Origin: Wagnerdoeblera intermedia
Lineage (GTDB): Bacteria > Pseudomonadota > Alphaproteobacteria > Rhodobacterales > Rhodobacteraceae
Direction: 5' to 3' (one strand)
Length of the DNA: 64,000 nucleotides
Assembly: GCF_042647465.1 (NCBI RefSeq)
Contig: NZ_JBHRVN010000008.1
The position numbers and the translations under genes were made by a program. Of this stretch, positions 1 to 8,664 are shown piece by piece. The notes under the pieces were generated by a model. That model had not been told where the DNA came from and did no database searches. It saw only the letters and a list, made by a program, of their open reading frames with translations. Each line of letters opens with the position of its first letter. Within the stretch, counting starts at the first letter, position 1.

Positions 1-2
1 GG

Positions 3-809
3 GTTGAACTCGATAAGGGTATATTACGGCTGACAAAAATGAATGCCGACACTGAAAACGGCATGTCGCTTGCCATGATTACAGAGCTGAGCCGCGCCTT
101 CGCCACACTGGTCCCGCGCCCCGACGTCAGCCTGGTGATCCTGGACGCCGGGGGCGATGGCTATCACCAGGGCGCGGTCCTGGTGCGCGAGCTGCAGGCC
201 CGTCACGGCGCCGTCACACCGGCGATGATTGATGAGATCATCACCCTCGGCCAGGACCTTGGCGCGGCCATCGCCGCCTGCCCGAAACCGGTGATCGCGC
301 AGATCGGCAGCGGCGCCCGCGGCGGCGGGATGGAGATGCTGCTGCGGGCGGATTTCGTCTATGCGCTGGCCGATGCGCAGATCTGCTTTCCCGAGGTGAC
401 GCTCGGCCTCGTGGCCGCCTGGGGCGGCGTGCAATGGGCCGGTCGGCTGGCCCCGCGCCGCCGTGCGCAGGAAATCCTGCTGCTGGGCGATCTGTTCACC
501 GGGGCAGAAGCGGCCGGGATGGGGCTGATCACCCGCGCCTTCCCCGATCAGGCGGCCCTGGACGCGCATGTGAACGCCGTGGTGGAGCGGCTGGCCCTTG
601 TCTCGCCGGTTTCCTTCGCGCAGACCAAGGCCTGTCTCGCGGCGACCTGGGATCACGACACCGCCACCGTTGCCGCGGCAGAGCGTGCCGCCGAACAGGC
701 CGCCATGCTCTCTCCGGATTTCCAGGCGGCGGCCCTGTCGCGCAGCGCCGGGGCGTTTCACGACTTCCGTCACAACCGCCCCGGCCCGCCCCGAACCTCC
801 CGCAGCTGA
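3..809 (+). CDS. Enoyl-CoA hydratase/isomerase family protein (5' end outside window)
   Basis: Crotonase-fold protein expected to hydrate, isomerise or cleave an acyl-CoA thioester. The frame is open to the window edge, and the residues before the Met at 39 (a GILRLT-like strand) match the usual first beta strand of this family, so the true start lies upstream and the 256-residue version from 39 is too short. The oxyanion-hole region GARGGGMEM and the segment CFPEVTLG, which carries the glutamate of the usual P-E-x-x-L-G motif, are present. The first catalytic glutamate position is less clear because the stretch reads GMEML rather than GCELA. The IS3 element begins about 95 bases downstream of the stop. 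The substrate cannot be assigned from the sequence. Confidence 0.8.
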   Translation, partial: VELDKGILRLTKMNADTENGMSLAMITELSRAFATLVPRPDVSLVILDAGGDGYHQGAVLVRELQARHGAVTPAMIDEIITLGQDLGAAIAACPKPVIAQIGSGARGGGMEMLLRADFVYALADAQICFPEVTLGLVAAWGGVQWAGRLAPRRRAQEILLLGDLFTGAEAAGMGLITRAFPDQAALDAHVNAVVERLALVSPVSFAQTKACLAATWDHDTATVAAAERAAEQAAMLSPDFQAAALSRSAGAFHDFRHNRPGPPRTSRS

Positions 810-836
810 GGGTGAAAGGCCCGGGGGTGTTGATGG

Positions 837-862
837 GGGTCAGTTCTCCGCGGAAAATCACA
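837..862 (+). repeat. 26-bp direct repeat, copy 1 (left of IS3 element)
   Basis: A 26-base sequence starting GGGTCAGTTCTCCGCGG recurs at 2514-2539 in the same orientation with a single mismatch (C/G at position 12). The two copies bracket the IS3 element, but copy 1 lies about 40 bases outside the left terminus while copy 2 abuts the right terminus. They are too long and too asymmetrically placed to be an IS3 target duplication. Confidence 0.75.
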
Positions 863-902
863 GGATATGCCACATGTCAGAGTTTACCATCGCCCAGCTT
901 CC

Positions 903-2511
903 GGGGGTGCGGACGAAAAGTTGGACTATCGAGGAGATAGTTCATGTATAGCTATGAAGAGCGGATGAGGGCGGTTGCCCTTTACATCAAGCTCGGCAAA
1001 CGCCCACACGCCACAATTCGCGAGCTGGGATATCCGAGCAGGAATGCGCTGAAGGCCTGGTATCGCGAATACGAGCAGCAGCAGGATCTGCCCGCGCGCT
1101 CGGCACCACGACAGCCAAAGTTCTCGGAGGCTCAGAAGCAGGCTGCGCTGGCACATTATGCCAGCCACGGCCGCTGCGTTTCCGGGACAATGCGGGCCTT
1201 GGGGTATCCCGGTCGCGCTAAGCTGACTGCCTGGGTGCGGGAGGCATTCCCTGAGGTCAGGTCGGTTTCCTCCCGGGCCCGTGGTCCGGGCGAGCACTCG
1301 GAAGAGGTAAAGAAGGCTGCCGTAGTCGGCCTGTATTGCCGCTCAGAAAGTGCGGCAGCTTTGGCGAAAAAGGTCGGAGTGAGCCGGGAAACTCTTTATG
1401 CGTGGAAGAACCAGCTTCTCGGCGCGGAGGCCCCTGCCACGATGAAACGCAAGACAAAGCTCCCCTTGGATCCTGAGATCGCCGATCTGGAACGGCAGCG
1501 TGAGGCATTGCAGCGCTCGATCCATGAACTCCGGATCGAGCATGACCTGCTCAAGACTGCGAGCGATCTGATAAAAAAGGATCTTGGCGGCGACCTGCAG
1601 GACCTGAGCAATCGGGAAAAGACCCAGCTGATCGTCGCCCTCAGAAGCAAACATAAGCGGCCGGAATTGCTGACGCGCCTGAAGTTGGCGCGGAGTTCAT
1701 ACTTTTATCATCGCACCCGTATCTCACTGGAAGATAAATATCTTCCGGTTCGTCAGGCCATGAAGGATGCCTTTGAAAGCAATCACAGCTGTTATGGCTA
1801 TCGTCGGCTCAAAGCACTCATGGAGCGCCGGTCTGTTACGATATCCGAGAAGGTCGTAAGGCGCTTGATGAAGCAGGAAGCCTTGGTCGTCCCCCGGCCA
1901 CGGCGGCGGCGATACAGCTCGTACCTGGGTGAGATCAGTCCAGCTCCCGAGAACCTTCTCAACCGCGACTTTCAGGCTGATGCGCCAAATGAGAAGTGGC
2001 TGACCGACATTACGGAGTTCCGGATCCGGGCCGGAAAAGTATATCTGTCTCCAATCATCGACTGCTTCGATGGCATGGTCATCAGCTGGGCCATCGGGAC
2101 CAGACCAGACGCCGATCTGGCCAACACCATGCTCGATGCCGCGCTGGAAACGATCGAAGAACGTAGGGCACGGCCCATCATCCACAGCGATCGAGGCGGT
2201 CATTATCGCTGGCAGGGATGGCTGGACCCTGTGAATGCAGCCGGGCTCGTCCGATCCATGTCACGCAAGGCCAGTTCACAGGATAATGCCCCTGCGAAGG
2301 CTTCTTCGGCCGCCTCAAGACGGAGTTCTTCTATCCGCGTGACTGGCAGGCTTTCTCAGTGGAGCAGTTCATAGACGCCGTGGACGGCTATATCCGCTGG
2401 TATAACGAAACCCGCATCAAGATGTCGCTTGGTGGCCGAAGCCCGATCGAATATCGTGAAAGCCTCGGCCTTGCGATCTGAAAACAGTCCAGGTTTTTGT
2501 CCGCATCCCCA
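903..2511 (+). mobile_element. IS3-family insertion sequence, inactivated
   Basis: The termini are imperfect inverted repeats. The left end reads GGGGTGCGGACGAAAAG and the complement of the right end reads GGGGATGCGGACAAAAA, with TGGACT following in both. The element is about 1.6 kb and carries one transposase reading frame broken by a frameshift. The outermost base of the left end is G where the related fragment at 56086 has T, so the usual TG...CA terminus is lost on this side. No clear target duplication was found next to the ends. Confidence 0.85.
944..2481 (+). pseudogene. IS3-family transposase, frameshifted before the catalytic glutamate
   Basis: The protein starts with two helix-turn-helix segments (around residues 5-50 and 120-160) and a coiled region, followed by an rve/DDE integrase domain. 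DITEF and the later HSDRGGHY give the first two acidic residues. Around 2290 the frame shifts by one missing base, and the expected EGFFGRLKTEFF with the third catalytic residue continues only in another frame, which runs to a stop at 2479-2481. The uninterrupted frame ends instead at 2374 with a nonsense tail. A programmed shift is possible in IS3 elements, but it normally sits between OrfA and OrfB, not beside the final catalytic residue, so this copy is probably dead. Confidence 0.85.
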
Positions 2512-2513
2512 TT

Positions 2514-2539
2514 GGGTCAGTTCTGCGCGGAAAATCACA
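2514..2539 (+). repeat. 26-bp direct repeat, copy 2 (abuts IS3 right end)
   Basis: This is the second copy of the 26-base repeat described at 837-862 (25 of 26 identical), starting two bases after the right terminus of the IS3 element. It may mark the end of an older element or a duplicated target segment. Confidence 0.75.
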
Positions 2540-2720
2540 TGGCAGCGGTTTCAGAGAGCGGACGAAAGGCTGTTGAACCGCGCTCCCGCCACAGCAGAAG
2601 GCTTTCACTGACGGGCTCTTCACAGGCTTCAAAGCACAGATTTCCAGGCCGCGAGAACGTGGATTTTCACCGATAAATCTGTTAATCTGCCAAATGATTT
2701 CGATAAAATCTGAGGTGGAA

Positions 2721-3299
2721 ATGGGTGGCTCTGGCAGCGGCCGAAAACCCTGGGCCGATAGCCTGACGGAGTCCTGCTATCGGCGGATCGATGTCCGGCG
2801 TCTGCATCGGAGCGGGCTTCTCCAGCCCGGGGCCACCGGCCGGATCATCTGGACCCGGCAGGGCGGCACCGCGGCGCTTTATGAGCTCGGGATGCAGGCT
2901 GAGACCGAGGGGCTGTGGCTCTGGAATGAGCCGGCCCCATCGATGCGCCGGCAGTATCTCGTCCCGCTGAGCCGGACCCCCTGCTTTAAGGGCGGCGCGC
3001 GGTTGTGGTTTCATTGCCCGGTGACCGCCTGCAACCGGCGGGTTGCGGTGCTCTTTGGCGGAGAGATCTTTCTCTGCCGCCACTGCCGGGGTCTGGCCTA
3101 TGACAGCCAGCGTGCGAATGCCTTGGATCGTCAGATCATCCGCATGAACCGGCTGCGTGAGCAGCTCGACTGGCCCGGTGGGCCGCTTGATCTGCGGGGC
3201 GACAAGCCAAAGGGCATGCATTGGAAGACCTTCAACCGCCTTGCCGGGGAATACGAGCAGCTCGATGAGCGGGTGGGAGAGGTCTACGGCTATCGCTGA
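2721..3299 (+). CDS. Conserved hypothetical protein with a zinc-ribbon-like cysteine cluster
   Basis: Protein of 192 residues beginning MGGSGSGR. This start is chosen because a GAGGTGG ribosome-binding site precedes it; an in-frame ATG at 2694 lacks one. Cysteines are grouped as C...C-P-V-T-A-C near residues 92-107 and C-R-H-C near 122-125, consistent with a zinc ribbon. Charged helices follow. Proteins with this glycine-rich start and split cysteine pattern are, as far as I recall, widespread and uncharacterised in Proteobacteria. The gene stands alone between the IS3 element and the MarR operon, so context gives no function. Confidence 0.65.
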   Translation: MGGSGSGRKPWADSLTESCYRRIDVRRLHRSGLLQPGATGRIIWTRQGGTAALYELGMQAETEGLWLWNEPAPSMRRQYLVPLSRTPCFKGGARLWFHCPVTACNRRVAVLFGGEIFLCRHCRGLAYDSQRANALDRQIIRMNRLREQLDWPGGPLDLRGDKPKGMHWKTFNRLAGEYEQLDERVGEVYGYR

Positions 3300-3534
3300 A
3301 GGGGCCCCTGTGTCCTTCGGCCTTTGGGCAGCGGTGGCTGTGCTCAGAAAGGCTGCGGGTTTGGGTCAGGTTAGGCGCCTGTGAAGCCCCGGTCTTTCTC
3401 CCGCGCTGTCGCGGTTTTGGCGGGGCGTTTGCGGCAGAGCAGAGCGGCGGCTGTGCCGAAGCCTCCACTCAGCCGCGAGAGCGGGCGGATCGGGTCGGGG
3501 CTCTGCCGCGTTGTCGCGGCGGATAAAATCGATC

Positions 3535-3563
3535 TTGGCAAGCGCCGGGTCTGATCATAATTA
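3535..3563 (+). promoter_or_regulatory. Predicted sigma-70 promoter of the MarR-efflux operon
   Basis: A -35 element TTGGCA at 3535-3540 and a -10 element TAATTA at 3558-3563 are separated by 17 bases. The -10 overlaps the palindromic operator at 3559-3574, the geometry expected for steric repression. The remaining upstream stretch from 3300 holds nothing recognisable. Confidence 0.6.
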
Positions 3564-3574
3564 GCATGCTAATT
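3559..3574 (+). promoter_or_regulatory. Perfect 16-bp palindrome, probable MarR operator
   Basis: AATTAGCATGCTAATT is a perfect palindrome. It overlaps the predicted -10 box and lies 23 bases upstream of the preferred MarR start. MarR proteins commonly autoregulate through AT-rich palindromes of this size, so autorepression is inferred. Confidence 0.75.
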
Positions 3575-3597
3575 TAATGCAACGGGAGCCATCGCTC

Positions 3598-4026
3598 ATG
3601 AGCCGCGAAGGCGATATTCTGGATCTGATGAGCGCGACGGCGCGGCGTCTGCGCACCATCTATGACCGTCGTGCGGCGGAGCATGGGCTGACGCTGGCGC
3701 GGGTACGGGTGCTGCTCTGTCTGCGCGATCGTGAGGGGCTGACGCAGCTTGAGCTGGCGCAGGCTCTGCAGATCGAAGCGCCGACGCTGAAGCGCCAGAT
3801 CGACGCCCTGGTGCGTGATGGCTATCTTGAGCGGCGTCCGCTGCCGGCCGGCGGCCGGGGAAAGGGGCTTTATCTGACGCCCTTCGGGCAGACCCATGCG
3901 CTGACCGAGTTCAGCCGCAAGACCCGTCAGACGCTGCTTGAAGGGGTGAGCGGGGAAGATCTTGATGTCTTCCAGGCGGTGCTGCAGAGGCTGCACCTCA
4001 ATATCGACCGGCTGGAAGAGCTATGA
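3598..4026 (+). CDS. MarR-family transcriptional regulator of the adjacent efflux operon
   Basis: Winged-helix regulator of 142 residues. The helix-turn-helix is visible in LTQLELAQALQIEAPTLKRQ (about residues 46-65), followed by a wing ending in GKGLYLTPFG. The ATG at 3598 is preferred because GGGAG lies about 9 bases upstream. The alternative ATG at 3577 has no Shine-Dalgarno and would start right after the palindromic operator. The stop overlaps the start of the MFS gene by four bases (ATGA), so the three genes are probably co-transcribed and translationally coupled. The likely role is ligand-relieved repression of the drug or aromatic-acid exporter downstream; the ligand is unknown. Confidence 0.85.
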   Translation: MSREGDILDLMSATARRLRTIYDRRAAEHGLTLARVRVLLCLRDREGLTQLELAQALQIEAPTLKRQIDALVRDGYLERRPLPAGGRGKGLYLTPFGQTHALTEFSRKTRQTLLEGVSGEDLDVFQAVLQRLHLNIDRLEEL

Positions 4027-5654
4027 GCGCCTCTCCCCCTCCCGCCGCAGCGCAGACCGCTGAGGCCCCGAAACGGGCGGTTCTGCCCTATATGATCCTC
4101 GCCACCCTGATCGCTCTGGCCCAAGGCTTAGGGCAGGGGTTTGTCTCGAACAACCTGCCGCAGCTGGCCGGGGATCTGGGCGTCTCGGTCACCGATGCCA
4201 GCTGGCTGATGGCGGCCTATATGGCCCCGCGTGCGGCCCTGCCGCTGCTGCTGACCAAGCTGCGCACCCAATACGGGCTGCTGGCCTTCACCCGCTCTGC
4301 GCTGGTCTTTTATGCGCTGGTCTCGCTGGCAGCCTGTTTTGCGCAGGATTTTCGCTCTGCGCTGACCCTGCAGTTCGTGGCGGGCATCGCGGCTGCGCCG
4401 ATGTCCACGCTGGCTTTCCTCTATATGCTTGAGCCGCTGTCGCAGAAGCTGAAGATCGTCTTTGGCCTGCCGATGGCCATGGCGGTGATCATGGGCGCGC
4501 CCAGCCTTGCGCGGGTGCTCTCGCCCGGGCTGATCGGGGATGGTGGCTTTCTGGAGGTCCATCTGCTGACCCTCGGCATGGCCTTTGTGACCCTGGCCCT
4601 TGCTTTCAGGCTGCCTCTGGCCCCGGCGCCGACGCAGAAGGTGATTGAGTTTGCCGATCTTCGCACCTTCGCGCTGGTTGCCTTTTCCTTCGGGGCGATC
4701 ACCGTGGCGAGCATTCTTGGCCCGATTTACTGGTGGACCGAGCTGGACTGGATCGGGGTTCTGCTGATCCTCGCGATCCTTGGCTTCACCCTTGCGGTGA
4801 TCTCGGAGCTTTACCGCAAAGCCCCGCTCATTGATTTCCGCTGGCTCGCAAGCCCGGCCATGCTGCAGATGACCGGGGCCATGCTGGTCTTCCGGCTGCT
4901 GCTCTCTGAGCAAAGCAGCGGCGCGCCGCGGATGTTTCAGGTACTCGGCTTCGGGCCGGATGCCTTTATGGGGCTCTTCAGTCTGATCGTTGTGGCGGGG
5001 CTCGTGGTGGCCCCCCTCTGTCTGGCCCTGCTGCGCCCCGGCCGCGAGCCCTGGTTTCACGCCGTGGCGCTGGTGCTGATCGCCCTGGGCGCCTTCATGG
5101 ACAGCGCCAGCACCGTGCTGACGCGCCCCGTGGATATGTTCCTCAGCCAGACGCTGATCGCCTTTGCGGGCATGCTCTTTATGGCGCCCGCCATGGTGAT
5201 GGGGCTGCTGGCGGCGCTGAAGCGCGGGCCGGCCTATCTGATGTCCTTCATCGTGGTCTTTCTCTCGACGCAAAGCCTGGGCGGTGTGGTGGGCTCAGGT
5301 CTTTTCAGCACCATCATCAACCACCGTCAGGCCTTCCATCTGCAAACCCTGACCGAGCAGCTGCGCCCCGAACTGACCGTGGTGCAAAACCAGATCGCCG
5401 CCAATATGGCCGGCCTCGCCGCGCAAAGCGCTGATATGGCCGCTAATAAGGCGCAGGCGGTCGCGTCCCTTGTGCAGGAGGCAGGCCGTCAGGCCACCGT
5501 CATGGCCTATAATGACGCCTATCTGCTGACCGCGCTGGCCGCCCTTGCCGCGCTGGCGGTGCTTTTACTCCATCAGGTCTACAACCTTCTCACGGCGCGG
5601 CTGACCCCTGCCGCGCCGCTGCCCAGTCCCTCTGAAACCGGTCCGACACGATGA
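4023..5654 (+). CDS. MFS efflux transporter, DHA2 (EmrB-like) family
   Basis: Inner-membrane protein of 543 residues with about 14 hydrophobic segments, the size and topology of the 14-TM drug:proton antiporter DHA2 family. Its position between a MarR regulator and an HlyD/EmrA-type adaptor is the classic emrRAB-style arrangement, though here the order is regulator, pump, adaptor. A soluble, alanine-rich segment near residues 440-500 sits before the last membrane helix. The canonical motif-A loop is degenerate (around LLLTKLRTQYG). It would act with the periplasmic adaptor to move a toxic compound across both membranes; the substrate is not deducible. Confidence 0.85.
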   Translation: MSASPPPAAAQTAEAPKRAVLPYMILATLIALAQGLGQGFVSNNLPQLAGDLGVSVTDASWLMAAYMAPRAALPLLLTKLRTQYGLLAFTRSALVFYALVSLAACFAQDFRSALTLQFVAGIAAAPMSTLAFLYMLEPLSQKLKIVFGLPMAMAVIMGAPSLARVLSPGLIGDGGFLEVHLLTLGMAFVTLALAFRLPLAPAPTQKVIEFADLRTFALVAFSFGAITVASILGPIYWWTELDWIGVLLILAILGFTLAVISELYRKAPLIDFRWLASPAMLQMTGAMLVFRLLLSEQSSGAPRMFQVLGFGPDAFMGLFSLIVVAGLVVAPLCLALLRPGREPWFHAVALVLIALGAFMDSASTVLTRPVDMFLSQTLIAFAGMLFMAPAMVMGLLAALKRGPAYLMSFIVVFLSTQSLGGVVGSGLFSTIINHRQAFHLQTLTEQLRPELTVVQNQIAANMAGLAAQSADMAANKAQAVASLVQEAGRQATVMAYNDAYLLTALAALAALAVLLLHQVYNLLTARLTPAAPLPSPSETGPTR

Positions 5655-6685
5655 ACAAATCGCATTTTCTGCCTTTGGCCCTGACGGCCGCTCTGGGTCT
5701 GGCCGGCGCAGGTCTGGTCGCTTTCGCCTGGGAGCTTCCGCCCTTCTCAGCCAGCCTGCCGACCACCGAGAACGCCTATGTCCGTGGCCGGGTCACCAGC
5801 CTTTCGCCGCAGGTGGCGGGCTATGTCTCGGAAGTGTTAGTCAGCGATTTCCAGAAGGTCACCGCGGGGCAGGTACTCTTTCGTCTCGCTGCCCGCAGCT
5901 TTGAGCAAAAGCTGCGTCAGGCAGAGGCAGGTCTTGCCGTGGCGCGGGCGAGCCGCGATGCGGCCCAGAACACCTTGCGCGCCACCGAGCTGACCGCTGA
6001 GGCCAATGTTGCAGGCGTAGAGGCCGCAAAGCTGGCGGTGCAGACGGCGCTGGCCGGACATGACCGCCAGCACTCGCTGCAGGATCGCGGGATCCTCTCC
6101 ACCTCTGCCGCAGAGCAGGCGGATCTCTCGCTCAGCAAAGCGCGCGCGCAGCTGGCTGAGGCTGAAGCGGGGTTTGCCGCCCAACAGGAGAAACTCAGCG
6201 CGCTCCGGGCGCAGGTCGTGGCCGCCGAGGCCAGCATCGCCCAGGCCGAGGCCAGCGTGGCGCTGGCGAAGCTCGACCTCGATCATGTGGAGATCACCGC
6301 GCCTTCGACCGGTACTCTGGGCCAGGTGGGCGCGCGGGTCGGGCAATATGTGGCCGCCGCCACTTCGCTCGGCAGTCTTGTTGAGGGAGCGCCTTGGGTC
6401 ATCGCCAATTTCACCGAGACCCGCTTTGAGGATCTGGCCCTCAATCAGCCGGTGACCATCCGCGTCGACGCCCTGGGCGGCCAAAGCCTTACGGGTCATA
6501 TCCGCAGCTTCTCTCCGGCAACCGGCTCAGAGTTCAGCCTGGTAGCGGGCACCAATGCGACCGGCAACTTCACCAAGGTCGTCCAGCGCATCCCCGCCCG
6601 CATTGAGATCGACCCCGGCCAGAACCTGACCGAGGCCCTGCTGCCGGGCATGTCCGTGACGGTCACGGCGCAACCGGTGGAGTGA
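5651..6685 (+). CDS. HlyD/EmrA-type membrane fusion protein
   Basis: Periplasmic adaptor of 344 residues. It has an N-terminal membrane anchor (about residues 7-28), then a biotinyl-lipoyl-like strand set (AYVRGRVTSLSPQVAGYV), a long alpha-helical hairpin rich in Ala, Glu and Gln (about 85-205), the returning lipoyl half (ITAPSTGTLGQV) and a beta-barrel. The order matches EmrA-type adaptors. The gene overlaps the MFS gene by four bases (ATGA). Together with an outer-membrane channel encoded elsewhere it should complete a tripartite pump. Confidence 0.88.
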   Translation: MNKSHFLPLALTAALGLAGAGLVAFAWELPPFSASLPTTENAYVRGRVTSLSPQVAGYVSEVLVSDFQKVTAGQVLFRLAARSFEQKLRQAEAGLAVARASRDAAQNTLRATELTAEANVAGVEAAKLAVQTALAGHDRQHSLQDRGILSTSAAEQADLSLSKARAQLAEAEAGFAAQQEKLSALRAQVVAAEASIAQAEASVALAKLDLDHVEITAPSTGTLGQVGARVGQYVAAATSLGSLVEGAPWVIANFTETRFEDLALNQPVTIRVDALGGQSLTGHIRSFSPATGSEFSLVAGTNATGNFTKVVQRIPARIEIDPGQNLTEALLPGMSVTVTAQPVE

Positions 6686-6832
6686 GCTTGGGTCCTCAAG
6701 GGGGCGTCCAGGGCCGGAAATAGCCTTGGGGCGTCTCGGTGGCTCAGGGCAGAGCGAAGAGGGTCTGTGAAGCCCTTGCAGCGCAGGTTCTGCCCTGCGC
6801 AGCTGCCGGCCACAGCCGCAGGCCGCCACGGG

Positions 6833-7030
6833 TCACTTCCCCCGAAGGTTCAGCCCCTTTCGGATCAGCTCTATCTCACTCTCCACCTGTTCACCGCGAT
6901 AGACATAGGATGTCTCATGGCGGGCATATTGCCCGTCCAGATGCGCGCTGAGCCAGTTAAAGGAGCCGACGCAGAGAACCCGATTGTCCACGGCGACAAT
7001 CTTGCTGTGCATGTCCGGAAGGCGCTGGTA
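6833..7030 (-). pseudogene. Phospholipase D-like protein, C-terminal fragment with HKD motif
   Basis: Sixty-five codons end at a TGA (6835-6833) and contain one complete HKD motif: M-H-S-K-I-V-A-V-D followed by G-S-F-N-W. This is the H-x-K-x4-D-x6-G-S-x-N signature of the PLD superfamily (nucleases, phospholipases, some defence proteins). Only the last of the two HKD motifs remains. The 5' end runs directly into an IS110-type transposase sequence around 7015-7030, and the rest of the gene is not found elsewhere in the window. The parent protein cannot be identified more closely. Confidence 0.75.
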
Positions 7031-7725
7031 TCAGCGATATGCGCCACGATTGCGCTGGCCGTGATTGGGCCAATCCCCGGCATCGTCTGGAGTAGACGTG
7101 CCTGTTCATTCCTCTCAGCGGCTTCCCGGATTTGTCGGGTGACCTCATCAATGCGCGCCTGAGTGTCCATGAACTGGCGCGCCAGCAAATCGAGAGAGGT
7201 GATCACGGGCTCAGGTAGAGCGGCGCCGGCGGCCTCGCCGAGCAGTTTCCCGATATGATGCACGCCCTTGGCCACCACGATTCCGAACTCCCCGAGGTGT
7301 GCCCGGATGGCATTGGCCAGTTGGGTCTGCTGCCGGACCAGAAAATCCCTCACCCGGTGCTGCATCAGAACCGCCTGCTGCTCGGGCGTCTTCACAGGCA
7401 CAAAGCGCATGGAGGGCTGCACGACTGCCGTGCAGATGGCCTCGGCATCGGCGCTGTCGGTCTTGCCCCGCCTGACGAAGGGCTTCACATAAGAGGGCGG
7501 GATCAGTCGCACTTCATGGCCCAGCTTTGATAGTTCCCTTGCCCAGTGGTGGGCACCGCCACAGGCTTCCATGCCGATCAGGCAGGGCGGCAAACGACAG
7601 AAAAAGGCCAGCATCTGAGCCCGGCGCAGCTGTCGCCGCAGCACCACAGTGCCGTCAGCATCGACGCCGTGCAGCTGGAAAACGGACTTGGCCAGATCGA
7701 GGCCGATTGTGGTAATCTCCTTCAT
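7015..7725 (-). pseudogene. IS110/IS1111-family transposase, C-terminally truncated
   Basis: Begins MKEITTIGLDLAKSVFQLHG with the RuvC-like DEDD domain: D in GLDLAK, E in GMEACG, and KTDSADAEAI. It then has the spacer and the helix-hairpin motif TMPGIGPITASAIVA that opens the Transposase_20 domain. After ADTSAFR the sequence jumps to the phospholipase D-like fragment, so the catalytic serine region is lost. The open frame continues artificially to 6871 through the antisense register of that fragment. The junction bases CAGCGCCTTCCGG suit both reading frames, suggesting a microhomology-driven join. Confidence 0.85.
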
Positions 7726-7810
7726 GGGTGGCTCCCCTTAGGGTGATGTTATGACACCTCACTATGGCACAAAGCGATGCCGGGAGCGGGAGCCATCCAC
7801 TCCATCAGTG

Positions 7811-8506
7811 GCGCAACATGGCTCGATCTTTCGGGTCAGAGAGGTGCTGCTCCGGCAGCGCACCCAGCTCATCAACGCCCTACGCGGTCATCTCACGGAA
7901 TTCGGCGAGGTGGTGCCGCAAGGCACATCAAATGTTTCGAAGCTGATTACGATCGTCGAGGATCCGACCAGTGGCCTACCCTCTGAAGCGGTCGCTACCT
8001 TACAGATTTTGATCCTGTCACTCCGCCATTTGGAAGCAGAAATCACCAAGCTTGATGATGAGATCGCGCGCCGTGCCAAGGAAGATGATCTGGCTAAGCG
8101 GCTGATGACGATCCCCGGCATTGGCCCGTTGATCGCCACGGCCTTTGCAACACTGGCGCCAGCGGCTGAGACCTTCCGCAAAGGCCGCGATTTTGCGGCG
8201 TGGTTGGGGCTAGTGCCACGACAACACTCAACAGGCGGAAAGCAACGGCTCGGGGCGACAACGAAGATGGGTGAGCGATCGTTGCGACGCTTGCTGATCA
8301 TCGGCGCCAATAGCGTCATCATCAAGCGGCACGTGCATGCTAGCGCAAAGACTGGAAGCTGGCTGGGCGAGATGCTCGGTAGGAAGCCCACCATGCTGGT
8401 GCGGGTGGCACTGGCCAACAAAATGGCGCGGATCGTATGGGCCCTGATGGCTCATGGTGGCGTCTACAAGGCTCCGGCCCCTCCACAGACGGCAGGCATG
8501 ACATGA
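7811..8506 (+). pseudogene. IS110/IS1111-family transposase, N-terminally truncated
   Basis: The recognisable part starts near 7811 (FRVREVLLRQRTQLINA) and runs to a natural C-terminus. It includes TIPGIGPLIATAFAT and the C-terminal domain FRKGRDFAAWLGLVPRQ...STGGKQRLG with the conserved serine region. The DEDD half is missing. It is clearly a different element from the fragment on the other strand (7015-7725): the shared segments differ throughout. The two fragments are arranged divergently with about 85 bases between them, so this site received at least two IS110-type elements. Confidence 0.85.
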
Positions 8507-8529
8507 CCTGTATGATCGTGGACCCGAGA

Positions 8530-8562
8530 CCACCCAACTTTCGCGGATCGAGGTGTGGGTGG
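8530..8562 (+). other. Hairpin in the 3' non-coding end of the IS1111-type element
   Basis: CCACCCA (8530-8536) pairs with TGGGTGG (8556-8562) across a 19-base loop, immediately downstream of the truncated transposase. IS1111-group elements carry their bridge RNA in the 3' non-coding end, so this could be part of that RNA. The assignment rests on position only. Confidence 0.3.
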
Positions 8563-8664
8563 CCCCGCAGCTCCAATATTCACTCAAGGCAGTCAGGCAC
8601 TAGCATGGCGGGCAGGACGTATATCCAGCAGGGCTCAGTCTTGTAGAAGATCTCTGATCTGATT

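Noticed and set aside
4128..5273. 381-codon minus-strand frame
   Set aside because: Antisense to the MFS transporter; low-complexity Gln/Arg/His composition typical of shadow frames in GC-rich DNA.
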